Source: Verrucomicrobiales bacterium
Lineage (GTDB): Bacteria; Verrucomicrobiota; Verrucomicrobiia; Limisphaerales; CAIMTB01
NCBI GenBank assembly: GCA_020845805.1
Contig: JADLFD010000277.1
Coordinates: 1 to 36,799 of the forward strand
DNA: 36,799 nucleotides
Direction of reading: 5' to 3'
Both the position numbers and the translations under genes were made by a program. This document shows, piece after piece, positions 1-8,670 of this stretch (its first letter is position 1; every line of letters begins with the position of its first letter). The notes below the pieces were generated by a model. It saw only the letters and a list, made by a program, of their open reading frames with translations, was not told the DNA's origin and searched no databases.

Positions 1-444
1 GGAACCGGCACGTACACGTATCAGTGGACGCTGAACGGGGAGCCGATCTCCGGCGCCAACGACCGCTGCCTGCGCGTCGAGACCCCGGATTGGGTCAACG
101 ACCAGTACTGCGTCGTGGTCAGCAGCGATTGCGGCACGACCACCAAGTGCGTGACCTCGCCTTGCGAGAGCGGCACCTCACCCGGCCTGATGTCGACGGC
201 GGATTCGGAGCCGGCAACGCTCCAGATCCGTGCGGCGGACGGCAGCATCGTTCTGGAAGCCGTGCTCGAGACGGGCGCGACCTACCGGGTCGAAGGTAGC
301 AACGACGAACTCGAGTGGTTCGAGGTGGGAACGGTCCGCGCGGATGCCGACGGCACGTTCCGGTTCGAGCCGACGACGGATCAACCGGCGAAGTTCCTCC
401 GCGTGGTGGAGGAGGCGCCGTTGGCTCCCCGATCGGCCCAGTAG
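1..444 (+). CDS. C-terminal part of a secreted Ig-like-domain protein (5' end outside window)
   Basis: Frame 1 is open from base 1 to TAG at 442-444: GTGTYTYQWTLNGEPISGANDRCLRVETPDWVNDQYCVVVSSDCG... (Ig-like fold pattern), then a terminal YRVEGSNDELEWFEVGTVRADADGTFRFEP..KFLRVVEE module; followed by a terminator at 532. Confidence 0.75.
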   Translation, partial: GTGTYTYQWTLNGEPISGANDRCLRVETPDWVNDQYCVVVSSDCGTTTKCVTSPCESGTSPGLMSTADSEPATLQIRAADGSIVLEAVLETGATYRVEGSNDELEWFEVGTVRADADGTFRFEPTTDQPAKFLRVVEEAPLAPRSAQ

Positions 445-531
445 TCGCAAGACCATTCGGTTGAGGTTGATCGACGACGTCTGACAGGCGTGTCCCGGCG
501 GAGTCGCCCAACCAGAGACCTAGAACACGGA

Positions 532-573
532 CCCCGGTCCTCCCGCGCCAGCGAGGGGACCGGGGTTTTCGTT
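532..573 (+). terminator. Rho-independent-type terminator
   Basis: CCCCGGTCC (532-540) / GGACCGGGG (557-565) inverted repeat followed by TTTTCGTTT. Confidence 0.75.
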
Positions 574-717
574 TGGATGAGGGTGCGAGTGGCGTTTCGC
601 CGCGCGCTGCACGTCGGGCTCGCGTTCCGAGGCTCACCGGGTGCAATCTCACGATGATTCGCCCCCGTTCCCGACAGCCGGAGTTGGGGCGCTGTGCTGT
701 AACGCGATCCGTCTGTT

Positions 718-2586
718 GTGTCTCAACTCGAACCGCCAGAGCCTGAGCATGAGTCCGGTGCGGCCGATGACGCTGTCATCGGCCGAGCCTTGAGGTGGTC
801 CGTGGGCCTCTTCGTTCTGTTGGGCACGGTGGTGGCTGGGATTGTGATCCTGGGGCGGTCCCGGGAGGTCCCGCCAGATCGGGTGACGCCGCTTTTCGCG
901 CCGCGAGAACCCGTGGCGGAGGCGGCCCCCGACATCCCGGTGGCGCGGTTCACCGACGTCACGCGGATGGCCGGGATTGGGTTCCGTCACGAGAGTGGCG
1001 CGGAAGGGGAGAAACTCCTGCCCGAGACCATGGGCGGCGGCGTGGCCTTCCTCGACTTCGATGGGGACGCCGATTCAGACCTTCTTTTTGTGAACGGATC
1101 GCGCTGGCCATGGGCCAGGCCGGCGGGGGCCGGCGGGACGGGACATGCCCTTTACCGCAACGACGGCGGGGTATTCACCGATGTTTCGGAGGGTTCGGGG
1201 CTGGGTGGCGGAGTCGGTAATCCGGCGATGGGCGTGGCGTGCGGCGATTTCGACAATGACGGTCGCGTGGACCTGTTCCTCTCCGGTGTGGGAGAGGCTC
1301 ATTTGTTCCGCAACGAAGGTGGGGGGCGGTTTCGGGAGGTCACCGAGGGCTCAGGGATCGAAGTGACCCCGGAGGCCTGGGGCACCAGTGCCGCGTTTCT
1401 CGATTTTGATCGGGACGGCCGGCTGGATCTTTTTGTGTGCCACTATGTTCGCTGGTCGCGCGCCATCGATGTGGAAGTGGACTATCGCCTGGTGGGGATC
1501 GGTCGAGCCTACGGGCCCCCCATGAATTTCCCGGGCTCGTTCTCCCGGCTGTGGCGGAACTTGGGCGGGGGTCGCTTTGAGGATGTCTCTGAGCGGGCGG
1601 GCATTCAGGTGAAGAACCGGGCCACAGGACAGCCCATGGGCAAAGCGCTGGGAGTGGCCCCGGTGGATTTCAATGGGGATGGGTGGATCGACCTGATCGT
1701 GGCTAACGATACGGTGCAGAATTTTGCGTTCTCCAACCGCTGGGACGGAACCTTTGCCGAGGTGGGAGTGCCCTCGGGTCTGGCCTTCGACACTTTTGGG
1801 GGCACGCGCGGGGCGATGGGGATTGATTCTGGACGCTTTGCCGAGGACGAAAGCCTGGGCGTTTCCATCGGTAATTTCGCGAACGAGATGCTCGCTCTCT
1901 ACGTCGCTCAACCCGACACCCTGATGTTCGCGGACGAGGCCATCTCGCAAGGCGTGGGGGCATCCAGCCGCTTGTCGCTGTCGTTCGGCGTGTTCTTCTT
2001 CGACTATGATCTGGATGGGTGGCTGGACCTGCTGACCGTGAACGGGCACATCGAGGAGGCCATTGGCAAGGTTCAGGCGAGCCAGAGGTACCGGCAACCC
2101 GCTCAGTTGTTCTGGAACGCTCGCGGCTCGCGGCGCGGACGTGGATTCGTGCCGGTCTCTCCCACGCACGCAGGCCAGGACTTGTTCCAGCCGCTGGTGG
2201 GCCGCGGTTCGGCTTTCGCGGACATCGACGGTGATGGCGACTTGGATTTGGTTCTCACCCAGGTGGGAGGCCCACCTCTTCTCCTTCGCAACGACCAGGA
2301 TCTGGGGCACGAATGGGTGCGATTCCGGCTGCAGGGCGTGCGCAGCAACCGCGATGCGATCGGGGCCTGGGTCCGCTTGCGAGGCACGCGACACACCCAG
2401 TGGCGCCAAGTCATGCCCACCCGTGGGTACCTCTCCCAATCGGAGTTGCCGGTGACCTTCGGGCTGGGGGAAGGGGAGACGATCCAATCCGTGGAGGTCG
2501 TCTGGCCCTCCGGGCTCCGGCAGCAGCTTCCGGGAGCGTCCATCCGACTCCGGGAGATGAACGGGGTGATCGAACCATCACCCTGA
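718..2586 (+). CDS. FG-GAP/VCBS repeat protein with C-terminal ASPIC/UnbV domain (CRTAC1 family), N-terminal TM anchor
   Basis: GTG start; repeated DFDGDADSDLLFVNG, DFDNDGRVDLFLSG, DFNGDGWIDLIVAND, DIDGDGDLDLVLTQ motifs; C-terminal GAWVRLRG..QWRQVMPTRGYLSQSELPVTFGLGEGE.IQSVEVVWPSG typical of ASPIC/UnbV; TM segment WSVGLFVLLGTVVAGIVIL. Confidence 0.9.
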   Translation: MSQLEPPEPEHESGAADDAVIGRALRWSVGLFVLLGTVVAGIVILGRSREVPPDRVTPLFAPREPVAEAAPDIPVARFTDVTRMAGIGFRHESGAEGEKLLPETMGGGVAFLDFDGDADSDLLFVNGSRWPWARPAGAGGTGHALYRNDGGVFTDVSEGSGLGGGVGNPAMGVACGDFDNDGRVDLFLSGVGEAHLFRNEGGGRFREVTEGSGIEVTPEAWGTSAAFLDFDRDGRLDLFVCHYVRWSRAIDVEVDYRLVGIGRAYGPPMNFPGSFSRLWRNLGGGRFEDVSERAGIQVKNRATGQPMGKALGVAPVDFNGDGWIDLIVANDTVQNFAFSNRWDGTFAEVGVPSGLAFDTFGGTRGAMGIDSGRFAEDESLGVSIGNFANEMLALYVAQPDTLMFADEAISQGVGASSRLSLSFGVFFFDYDLDGWLDLLTVNGHIEEAIGKVQASQRYRQPAQLFWNARGSRRGRGFVPVSPTHAGQDLFQPLVGRGSAFADIDGDGDLDLVLTQVGGPPLLLRNDQDLGHEWVRFRLQGVRSNRDAIGAWVRLRGTRHTQWRQVMPTRGYLSQSELPVTFGLGEGETIQSVEVVWPSGLRQQLPGASIRLREMNGVIEPSP

Positions 2587-2745
2587 TGGCGCCTGAGTTT
2601 GGCGCCCGTCGTGTTCCTGGCCGAAAGTCACGGCATGTCGCCAGGGGGGTGACAAAGGGGTGTCCTGGAAAAACGGGGCGTCGTGGGCCTTGCAGGACGA
2701 ATGCCGTCTGGTAGGGTCGTCGACCCGGCTCGTCTGGGCGTCAGC

Positions 2746-4593
2746 ATGCAACACATCCGGAATATCGCGATCATCGCACACGTCGACCACGGCAAGACCA
2801 CGCTCGTCGACTGTCTGCTCAAACAGTCGGGAACGTTCCGTGCCAACGAGGCCAAGGCCTCCGAGGAACGGATCATGGATTCCATGGATCTCGAGCGCGA
2901 GAAGGGGATCACCATTCGCGCCAAGAACGCGGCGTTCAAATACAAAGAGTTCCACGTCAACATCGTGGACACCCCCGGCCATGCGGATTTCGGCGGTGAG
3001 GTGGAGCGCATCATGAACATGATCGACGGCGTTCTCCTGGTGGTGGACGCCGCCGAAGGTCCCCAGGCGCAGACTCGGTTCGTGCTTCGCAAGGCCCTCG
3101 AGGCGGGAGCCATCCCGATCGTGGTCATCAACAAGATCGACCGCGACAACGCGGCGCCCAAGAAGGTTCTCGATCAGGTCTTCGAACTCTTCATGTCGCT
3201 CAACGCGACCGACGAGCAACTGGACTTCCCGTTCGTCTATTGCTCCGCCAAGGCGGGCTTCGCAAAGCTCGAACTGGATCAGCCGAGCCAGACGATGGAG
3301 CCTCTCTACGAGACCATCATGAAGCGCATCCCGCCCCCGCGCGCCAAGGCGGGGGACGGATTCCAGATCCTCGTCTCGAACCTCGACTACAGCGAATACC
3401 TCGGGCGCATCGCCTTCGGCAAGATTGTCACCGGCAAGGTCAAGGTCGGTGACGCCGCCTGCTGTCTCCACGGCGACGGCCGCGTCGGTCAGGGCAAGGT
3501 CACCATGATCTACCACTTCGAGGGCTTGAAGCGGATCGAGATCCAGGAAGCGCACGCGGGTGACATCGTCGGCCTCACCGGTTTCGAGGATGTCTTCATC
3601 GGCGAAACCCTCGCCGACAAGCCCGAGCGCGGCGCGCTCCCCTACATCCCCATCGATCCGCCCACGATTCAGATGGAGTTCGCCGTCAACGACGGCCCTC
3701 TCGCAGGCATCGACGGAAAACTCGTCACCGCCCGCCACATCTGGGACCGCCTCCAGCGCGAGATCCGCACCAATGTCGCCCTCCGCATCGCCCAGACCTC
3801 CGACGCCAAGGTGTTCGAGGTCTCCGGCCGCGGCGAAATGCAGATCGCCATCCTCGTCGAACAGATGCGCCGCGAAGGCTACGAGGTGCTCGTCTCCCGC
3901 CCCGAGGTCCTCTGGAAACGGAACGCGGCTGGCGAGATGCTCGAGCCGATCGAAAAGTTGTTCGTCGAAATCCCTCAGGAAAACCTCGGCGCCATCATGG
4001 AGAATCTCGCCTTCCGCAAGGCTGAGATCGTCAACATGAACCATCACGGTGACCAGGTCACCGTCGAGGCCGTCATCCCCATGCGCGGCCTCATCGGCTT
4101 CGAAACCGATCTCGTCAACCAGACCCGCGGCATGGGCGTCATGAGCCATCTCTTCCACGAGTACGGCGCCGACCGTGGTGAAATCGCCGCACGCAAGAAC
4201 GGTTCCCTGGTCAGCATGGAAGACGGCGAAGCCACCGCCTACGCCCTCAACCTCGTGCAGGAGCGCGGCCGCCTGATGGTCCAGCCCGGTGACGGCATCT
4301 ACAAAGGCATGATCGTCGGCGAAAATGCCCGCGAAAACGACATCCCCGTCAACCCCTGCAAGACCAAGCATCTCACCAACATGCGGTCGCAAGGGGACGG
4401 CAAGGGCATCCAACTCAACGCTCCGCTCCGCCTGAGCCTCGAGCGCGCCCTCGAATACATCGACGTCGATGAGTACGTCGAAGCCACCCCCAAGAACCTC
4501 CGCCTCCGTAAGAAGGTCCTCGACGAAAACCAGCGCAAGCGGTCCGAAAAGTCGCGCACCCTCAAGTTCGTCGACGCTGTCGAAGCGCGGTGA
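2746..4593 (+). CDS. typA: Translational GTPase TypA/BipA
   Basis: MQHIRNIAIIAHVDHGKTTLVDCLLKQSG, DSMDLEREKGITIRAKN, DTPGHADFGGEVERI, NKIDR; C-terminal MRSQGDGKGIQLNAPLRLSLERALEYIDVDEYVEATPKNLRLRKKVL. Start set at ATG 2746; ORF track begins at 2683. Confidence 0.97.
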   Translation: MQHIRNIAIIAHVDHGKTTLVDCLLKQSGTFRANEAKASEERIMDSMDLEREKGITIRAKNAAFKYKEFHVNIVDTPGHADFGGEVERIMNMIDGVLLVVDAAEGPQAQTRFVLRKALEAGAIPIVVINKIDRDNAAPKKVLDQVFELFMSLNATDEQLDFPFVYCSAKAGFAKLELDQPSQTMEPLYETIMKRIPPPRAKAGDGFQILVSNLDYSEYLGRIAFGKIVTGKVKVGDAACCLHGDGRVGQGKVTMIYHFEGLKRIEIQEAHAGDIVGLTGFEDVFIGETLADKPERGALPYIPIDPPTIQMEFAVNDGPLAGIDGKLVTARHIWDRLQREIRTNVALRIAQTSDAKVFEVSGRGEMQIAILVEQMRREGYEVLVSRPEVLWKRNAAGEMLEPIEKLFVEIPQENLGAIMENLAFRKAEIVNMNHHGDQVTVEAVIPMRGLIGFETDLVNQTRGMGVMSHLFHEYGADRGEIAARKNGSLVSMEDGEATAYALNLVQERGRLMVQPGDGIYKGMIVGENARENDIPVNPCKTKHLTNMRSQGDGKGIQLNAPLRLSLERALEYIDVDEYVEATPKNLRLRKKVLDENQRKRSEKSRTLKFVDAVEAR

Positions 4594-4630
4594 GAGGCCG
4601 GCGTTTCTTCCCTTAGATTCCACCTTCACC

Positions 4631-4669
4631 ACCGGAGCGTGCCCCAGGCCGCTCCGGTGTTTTCGTTTC
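4631..4669 (+). terminator. Rho-independent-type terminator after typA
   Basis: Perfect 10-bp stem CACCGGAGCG (4631-4640) / CGCTCCGGTG (4651-4660) followed by TTTTCGTTT. Confidence 0.85.
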
Positions 4670-4725
4670 GCTGATGTCGCACGAGGGCCATCGGCGTGCC
4701 ATGCGTCGGAAGGCATGCTCGTCGG

Positions 4726-5367
4726 GTGCGGATTGGTCGTCATCGTTTGCGTCCGGCCGGGCTCCTCCTGCCCCTGGCTCTGGTTATCCAGGGTTTGGCT
4801 GGTCCCGAGCCTCTGTCTGGGGGGCTCGCTCCCGGGATCGAGTCGAAACCAACCATTTCGGAACTTCACCTCGACGAACTTTACGAGCGGCCGATCGGGC
4901 CACGGGGATTGGCCTTCTCGGTTCGGGCCAGGGCTCTCGACGGCCGACCGGTTCGCCTTCGCGGGTTCGCTGTGCGCCAGGCGAGTCCCATTCCGTTCTG
5001 CCTCATTCTCTCCCCCGTTCCGGTCACGTTGCACGAGCGTGAATACGGATTGGCGGAGGACCTCCCTTCGAACTTCGTGCATGTGCATTTCCCGCGGGGG
5101 CCGCATCCGTTCCTTCCGTGGAGCCGAGATCCGATGACCGTCGATGGGTGTCTTGAACTCGGTGCGCGCGAGGAAGCCGACGGGCGCATATCCCACGTCC
5201 GACTTCGCGCGAACGCGCCCTGGTCGTCGCGGCGCCCGCCCTCGGACACCACCGCCTCGTCGGTGCCTCGTTCAGAAGCCGCGGCGAATCCGATCCCGGC
5301 GTCCAATGAGTCCGCCCGTCCGGACCAACTTGAATCCCAGCCAGCACTGCTCAGAGAACTCCCATGA
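4726..5367 (+). CDS. Conserved-looking secreted protein of unknown function, overlapping alkaline phosphatase start
   Basis: GTG start followed by a signal-peptide-like segment (RIGRHRLRPAGLLLPLALVIQGLAG); core LYERPIGPRGLAFSVRARALDGRPVRLRGFAVRQ..PFCLILSPVPVTLHEREYGLAEDLP; stop overlaps next ATG (ATGA at 5364-5367). GTG 4696 is an alternative start. Confidence 0.7.
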   Translation: MRIGRHRLRPAGLLLPLALVIQGLAGPEPLSGGLAPGIESKPTISELHLDELYERPIGPRGLAFSVRARALDGRPVRLRGFAVRQASPIPFCLILSPVPVTLHEREYGLAEDLPSNFVHVHFPRGPHPFLPWSRDPMTVDGCLELGAREEADGRISHVRLRANAPWSSRRPPSDTTASSVPRSEAAANPIPASNESARPDQLESQPALLRELP

Positions 5368-7379
5368 AACTGCTCCAGCGTTACCTCCCGTTAGCGACAC
5401 TATTGGCGATTGGCGGGACCGCGATTGCGGATCCCGTCATCGTGCGTCTCACGCCGCCCAGCAAACTCTTCTCTCTTGGGGTTACCAATGGCCCGGTCAT
5501 CGCACGCTTTCTCCCTGAGCAACGCTTCGATCTCCAAAGCTCCATCCGTCCGGATCCCGGGATGACCATCGACTCCGTGGAGTTCCAGGTGGATGAGGCG
5601 ACCGTGTCCGGTGTGGTGACCTTGAAGCCGGGGACAGGCGGGGTGGCGACCAACTTGACCATCGGCACCCTGCGCGCGTTCGAAACCTCGGCACCTGGCG
5701 TCCATTCGTTCTCCGTCCGTGCGGTGCAGAGCGATGGCAAGGTCGCAACAGCTTCCGGGAACTTCGAGGTAGCGCCCATTGCCCAGCGCGGTCGCCGCGC
5801 GCGCAACGTGATCTTCTGCATTGGCGATGGGATGGGCATTGCCCATCGCACGGCGGCGCGTTTGATGAAGTTCAACGCCTCGATGGGCAAGGCCAACGGG
5901 CTCCTCGCCATGGACCAGATGCCTTTCTCGGGCTTGGTCATGACCCATTCGTTGAATTCGATCGTCACCGATTCCTCCCCGGGGGCCGCCTGCTACTCCA
6001 CGGGGAACAAGGCCAACAACAACCAGCACGGTGTCTTTCCGGATGACACCACGGACAACTTCGACAATCCGCGTGTGGAGAACGTGGGCGAGTACCTGCA
6101 TCGCACGCAGGGCAAGGCGCTCGGCATTGTCACCACGTCGGACGTCTTTGATGCCACACCAGCGGCGTTTGCCACCCACACGCAGTCGCGGGCGGCAGGC
6201 AGTGGCATCTGCGATCAGTATCTCGACGAGAGCGGTCGTACCGGGCTCTCGGTCCTTCTTGGAGGCGGTCGGAAGTGGTTTCTCCCTGCCACCACTCCGG
6301 GGTCGGGGCGCACGGCGGCCACCGATTACGCCCTTGCCGACGAACTCGCCAGCGGCTGGGCGATCCCCGTGGGCCAGGTGGACACCAATCGAGACCTGAT
6401 CGCCGATTTCGAGGCGGCCGGATGGCGTTACGCTGCGGATCGGACCTCGCTGGCGGCGACGCCGGCTGATACCCGCCGACTCCTGGGCCTGTTCTCGTTC
6501 TCCAATATGAACGTGGCCAAGGACAAGATCGATGGACGCCGAGGTGCGAAGCCTGCCGGTGCGACGTCCAGCGTGGTCGAGGACTTCGGGTTGCCTGATC
6601 AACCGATGTTGGACGAAATGACCGACAAGGCGCTCCAAGTGCTCAGCCGCAACGCCAACGGTTTCGTCCTCATGGTCGAGGCGGCGAGCATCGACAAGCA
6701 GGCGCACAACATGGATACCGAACGATGGATCCTCGACACGATTGAGTTTGATGCCGCCATCGGTCGTTGCCTGGACTTCGCGCGGACCAACTCGGACACC
6801 CTGGTCATCGTGACGGCCGATCATGAGTGCGCTGGGGTCAACATCATCGGCGGTTCCCGGGTGGCCCAGTCTGTCCTCACCCAACAGCTGGCGCAGCCCA
6901 GCGTACGCACCACGACCTACACCAATGCGGTGGGTGGCTTCCTGTTCACCTTTCCCTATTCGCACTTCTCCATCCGCACGAACGTCGGGACCTACGAAGC
7001 CGCCGGATTCCCGAAATACGTGCTTGGCGAGGATGGGTATCCGGTGACCACCGACATCGATGGCCGGATGATTGTCGGGTATGCCGCGAACGCTGACCGG
7101 TTCGAAGATTACCTGACCAATCCGTACCCATTGCGCGATTCGCAGCAGCCGTTCGTGACTCAGGAGCCGCAGTTGCGCCATCCCGGAGGTCCCAGCAACC
7201 GCGATTTCCCGACCGGCAACTTCCTTACCGGACAGATCCCCGATGCGGTTGCGGCGCACACCGCCAGCGATGTTCCCGTTTCTGCGCAGGGCCGTGGTGC
7301 CTCGGCGTTCACTGGCGTCATGGACAACACGGACGTCTTCTTCCGCGCGATGCAGGCCGTCGTGGGCGGGGCGCAGTAG
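5364..7379 (+). CDS. phoA: Alkaline phosphatase with extra N-terminal Ig/cadherin-like domain
   Basis: NVIFCIGDGMGIAHRTAAR (metal site), VTDSSPGAACYSTGNKANN (catalytic Ser region), LMVEAASIDKQAHNMD, VIVTADHECAG, AAHTASDVPVSAQG; signal peptide MKLLQRYLPLATLLAIGGTAIA. Confidence 0.92.
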   Translation: MKLLQRYLPLATLLAIGGTAIADPVIVRLTPPSKLFSLGVTNGPVIARFLPEQRFDLQSSIRPDPGMTIDSVEFQVDEATVSGVVTLKPGTGGVATNLTIGTLRAFETSAPGVHSFSVRAVQSDGKVATASGNFEVAPIAQRGRRARNVIFCIGDGMGIAHRTAARLMKFNASMGKANGLLAMDQMPFSGLVMTHSLNSIVTDSSPGAACYSTGNKANNNQHGVFPDDTTDNFDNPRVENVGEYLHRTQGKALGIVTTSDVFDATPAAFATHTQSRAAGSGICDQYLDESGRTGLSVLLGGGRKWFLPATTPGSGRTAATDYALADELASGWAIPVGQVDTNRDLIADFEAAGWRYAADRTSLAATPADTRRLLGLFSFSNMNVAKDKIDGRRGAKPAGATSSVVEDFGLPDQPMLDEMTDKALQVLSRNANGFVLMVEAASIDKQAHNMDTERWILDTIEFDAAIGRCLDFARTNSDTLVIVTADHECAGVNIIGGSRVAQSVLTQQLAQPSVRTTTYTNAVGGFLFTFPYSHFSIRTNVGTYEAAGFPKYVLGEDGYPVTTDIDGRMIVGYAANADRFEDYLTNPYPLRDSQQPFVTQEPQLRHPGGPSNRDFPTGNFLTGQIPDAVAAHTASDVPVSAQGRGASAFTGVMDNTDVFFRAMQAVVGGAQ

Positions 7380-7398
7380 TTGCCTCCCGCAGATCCCG

Positions 7399-7462
7399 GG
7401 CGCTCCTGCCCGTACGTCCGGCTGGTCGGGGTCGACCGGCCGGACCAAAAACCAGGAGCGCC
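7399..7462. other. Nested inverted-repeat structure (outer 10 bp, inner 13 bp stems)
   Basis: GGCGCTCCTG (7399-7408)/CAGGAGCGCC (7453-7462) enclosing GTCCGGCTGGTCG (7416-7428)/CGACCGGCCGGAC (7433-7445), tetraloop GGGT, 7x7 internal loop CCCGTAC/CAAAAAC. Confidence 0.8.
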
Positions 7463-7495
7463 GATGTGCGCCATCCCAACTCCCCCTCTCGACCC

Positions 7496-8149
7496 ATGAA
7501 GCTCCCTCTCTCCTCCCTCCTCCTGGTTCTGAGCACCGGCGCCACGCCGGTGATGCTCCACGCCGCCGACGCCTTCTTCCCATTCGACTCCGTTCCTTCC
7601 GGCAGTCCGGCCAACCTGGCGGCACATCCTGGCATCTCGTTCGAACCGGCCGTGTTCCTCCCACTGCTGGACGGGGAAGGCGTTCCTGTCGCGGGGACTG
7701 AAGCCTGGCGCGTCGATGGATCGGCGGGTGCCGTGACGGTGGAAAACCCGCTCACCTACGATCGGGGTGTTGCGCCTTCAGGGCCGAACGCGCTTAACGC
7801 GGTGTTTCAGCCCGTCTTGATCGATCTGGCTTCCCCCACGGTGATCCGGCAGTTCGCGATGTCCTTGGACGCCGATACGCTGGGGGATCGGGCTGCGGTG
7901 GTGACCTTTTGGGACTCGGGGGACAAGCTCCTGGGTTCCTTCACGGTCAATCAACGCACTCCTCTCCTGGAAGTGAACGAAGCACTGGAGCTGTCCGGGG
8001 TGGCCAAGGTGGTGCTTCCCGCCGGTGCCTTCTACGACAACCTCCGGATCTCCTCGATTCCCGAGCCTGGCCCCGTGCTGTTGGTCCTCGTGGGCTCACT
8101 CTGCCTCGGCATCTCCCGACGCGCTCCGAAGCGGCGGGAAGCGCGCTGA
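7496..8149 (+). CDS. PEP-CTERM sorting-domain protein
   Basis: MKLPLSSLLLVLSTGATPVMLHAADAFFPFDSVP... N-terminal signal; C-terminal SIPEPGPVLLVLVGSLCLGISRRAPKRREAR (PEP motif + TM + basic tail). Confidence 0.85.
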   Translation: MKLPLSSLLLVLSTGATPVMLHAADAFFPFDSVPSGSPANLAAHPGISFEPAVFLPLLDGEGVPVAGTEAWRVDGSAGAVTVENPLTYDRGVAPSGPNALNAVFQPVLIDLASPTVIRQFAMSLDADTLGDRAAVVTFWDSGDKLLGSFTVNQRTPLLEVNEALELSGVAKVVLPAGAFYDNLRISSIPEPGPVLLVLVGSLCLGISRRAPKRREAR

Positions 8150-8544
8150 GTTCTTCAGATTCCGGATCGTGCCGGTATACCGGAGGCGCCTTTCCGTTCG
8201 GGAGGCGCAATCCTCCGGTTCTGGGGAACTGCTTTCGGGGTCCCCACGGGTTCCTGTTGCGCTCTCCGTGAGCCATTAGGGCGTTGGACGCCTGCCCTCG
8301 TCGCGACGACGACGCGCCTCCGTGGCCGCACGGGGACACCGCTGAACTGCTGGAGGTTGGTTTCAGATCGCGTTCGAGCACGGCCCTCGGCACCACTCTT
8401 CCGAACTTCTGGGCAACCCACGCCCGTCGACGGGGGGACCAGCAGAAGCCTCAGATGCGTCCGATCACGTTCTCCAGGTCCGGATCCCCTTATCCATCCG
8501 TGGAGGTGCGACTCACCGCGGGACAGACTGAAACGGGGCATGAG

Positions 8545-8607
8545 TTGACCCTGGAGTTTAATAAAACGAAAACATTACTTGATAAAACGAAAGTCAAAAT
8601 GGATATT
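8545..8607 (+). promoter_or_regulatory. AT-rich putative promoter/operator with direct repeats
   Basis: ATAAAACGAAA at 8561-8571 and 8582-8592 (21 bp apart); TTGATA (8579-8584) - 17 bp - GATATT (8602-8607) resembling sigma70 -35/-10. Confidence 0.45.
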
Positions 8608-8670
8608 CGAATGCACTTTAAGAGACCACTCCTCCGGTATCGCCGTGGACGCTGGGGGAGCCACTGAGGT

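Noticed and set aside
1351-2487. 378-aa minus-strand ORF
   Set aside because: Antisense to the ASPIC/UnbV protein; no domain signal.
2578-5196. 872-aa minus-strand ORF
   Set aside because: Antisense to typA; composition (long VEDLLTEAEVLGGGFDVLIDVDVF...-type stretches) is typical of antisense translation of a GC-rich gene. typA is unambiguous on the + strand.
5400-7664. 754-aa minus-strand ORF
   Set aside because: Antisense to alkaline phosphatase; Arg/Gly/His-rich, no domain motifs.
8284-8667. 127-aa plus-strand ORF in the 8150-8670 leader
   Set aside because: No SD or domain-like pattern, odd composition; region better explained as non-coding leader with promoter-like elements.
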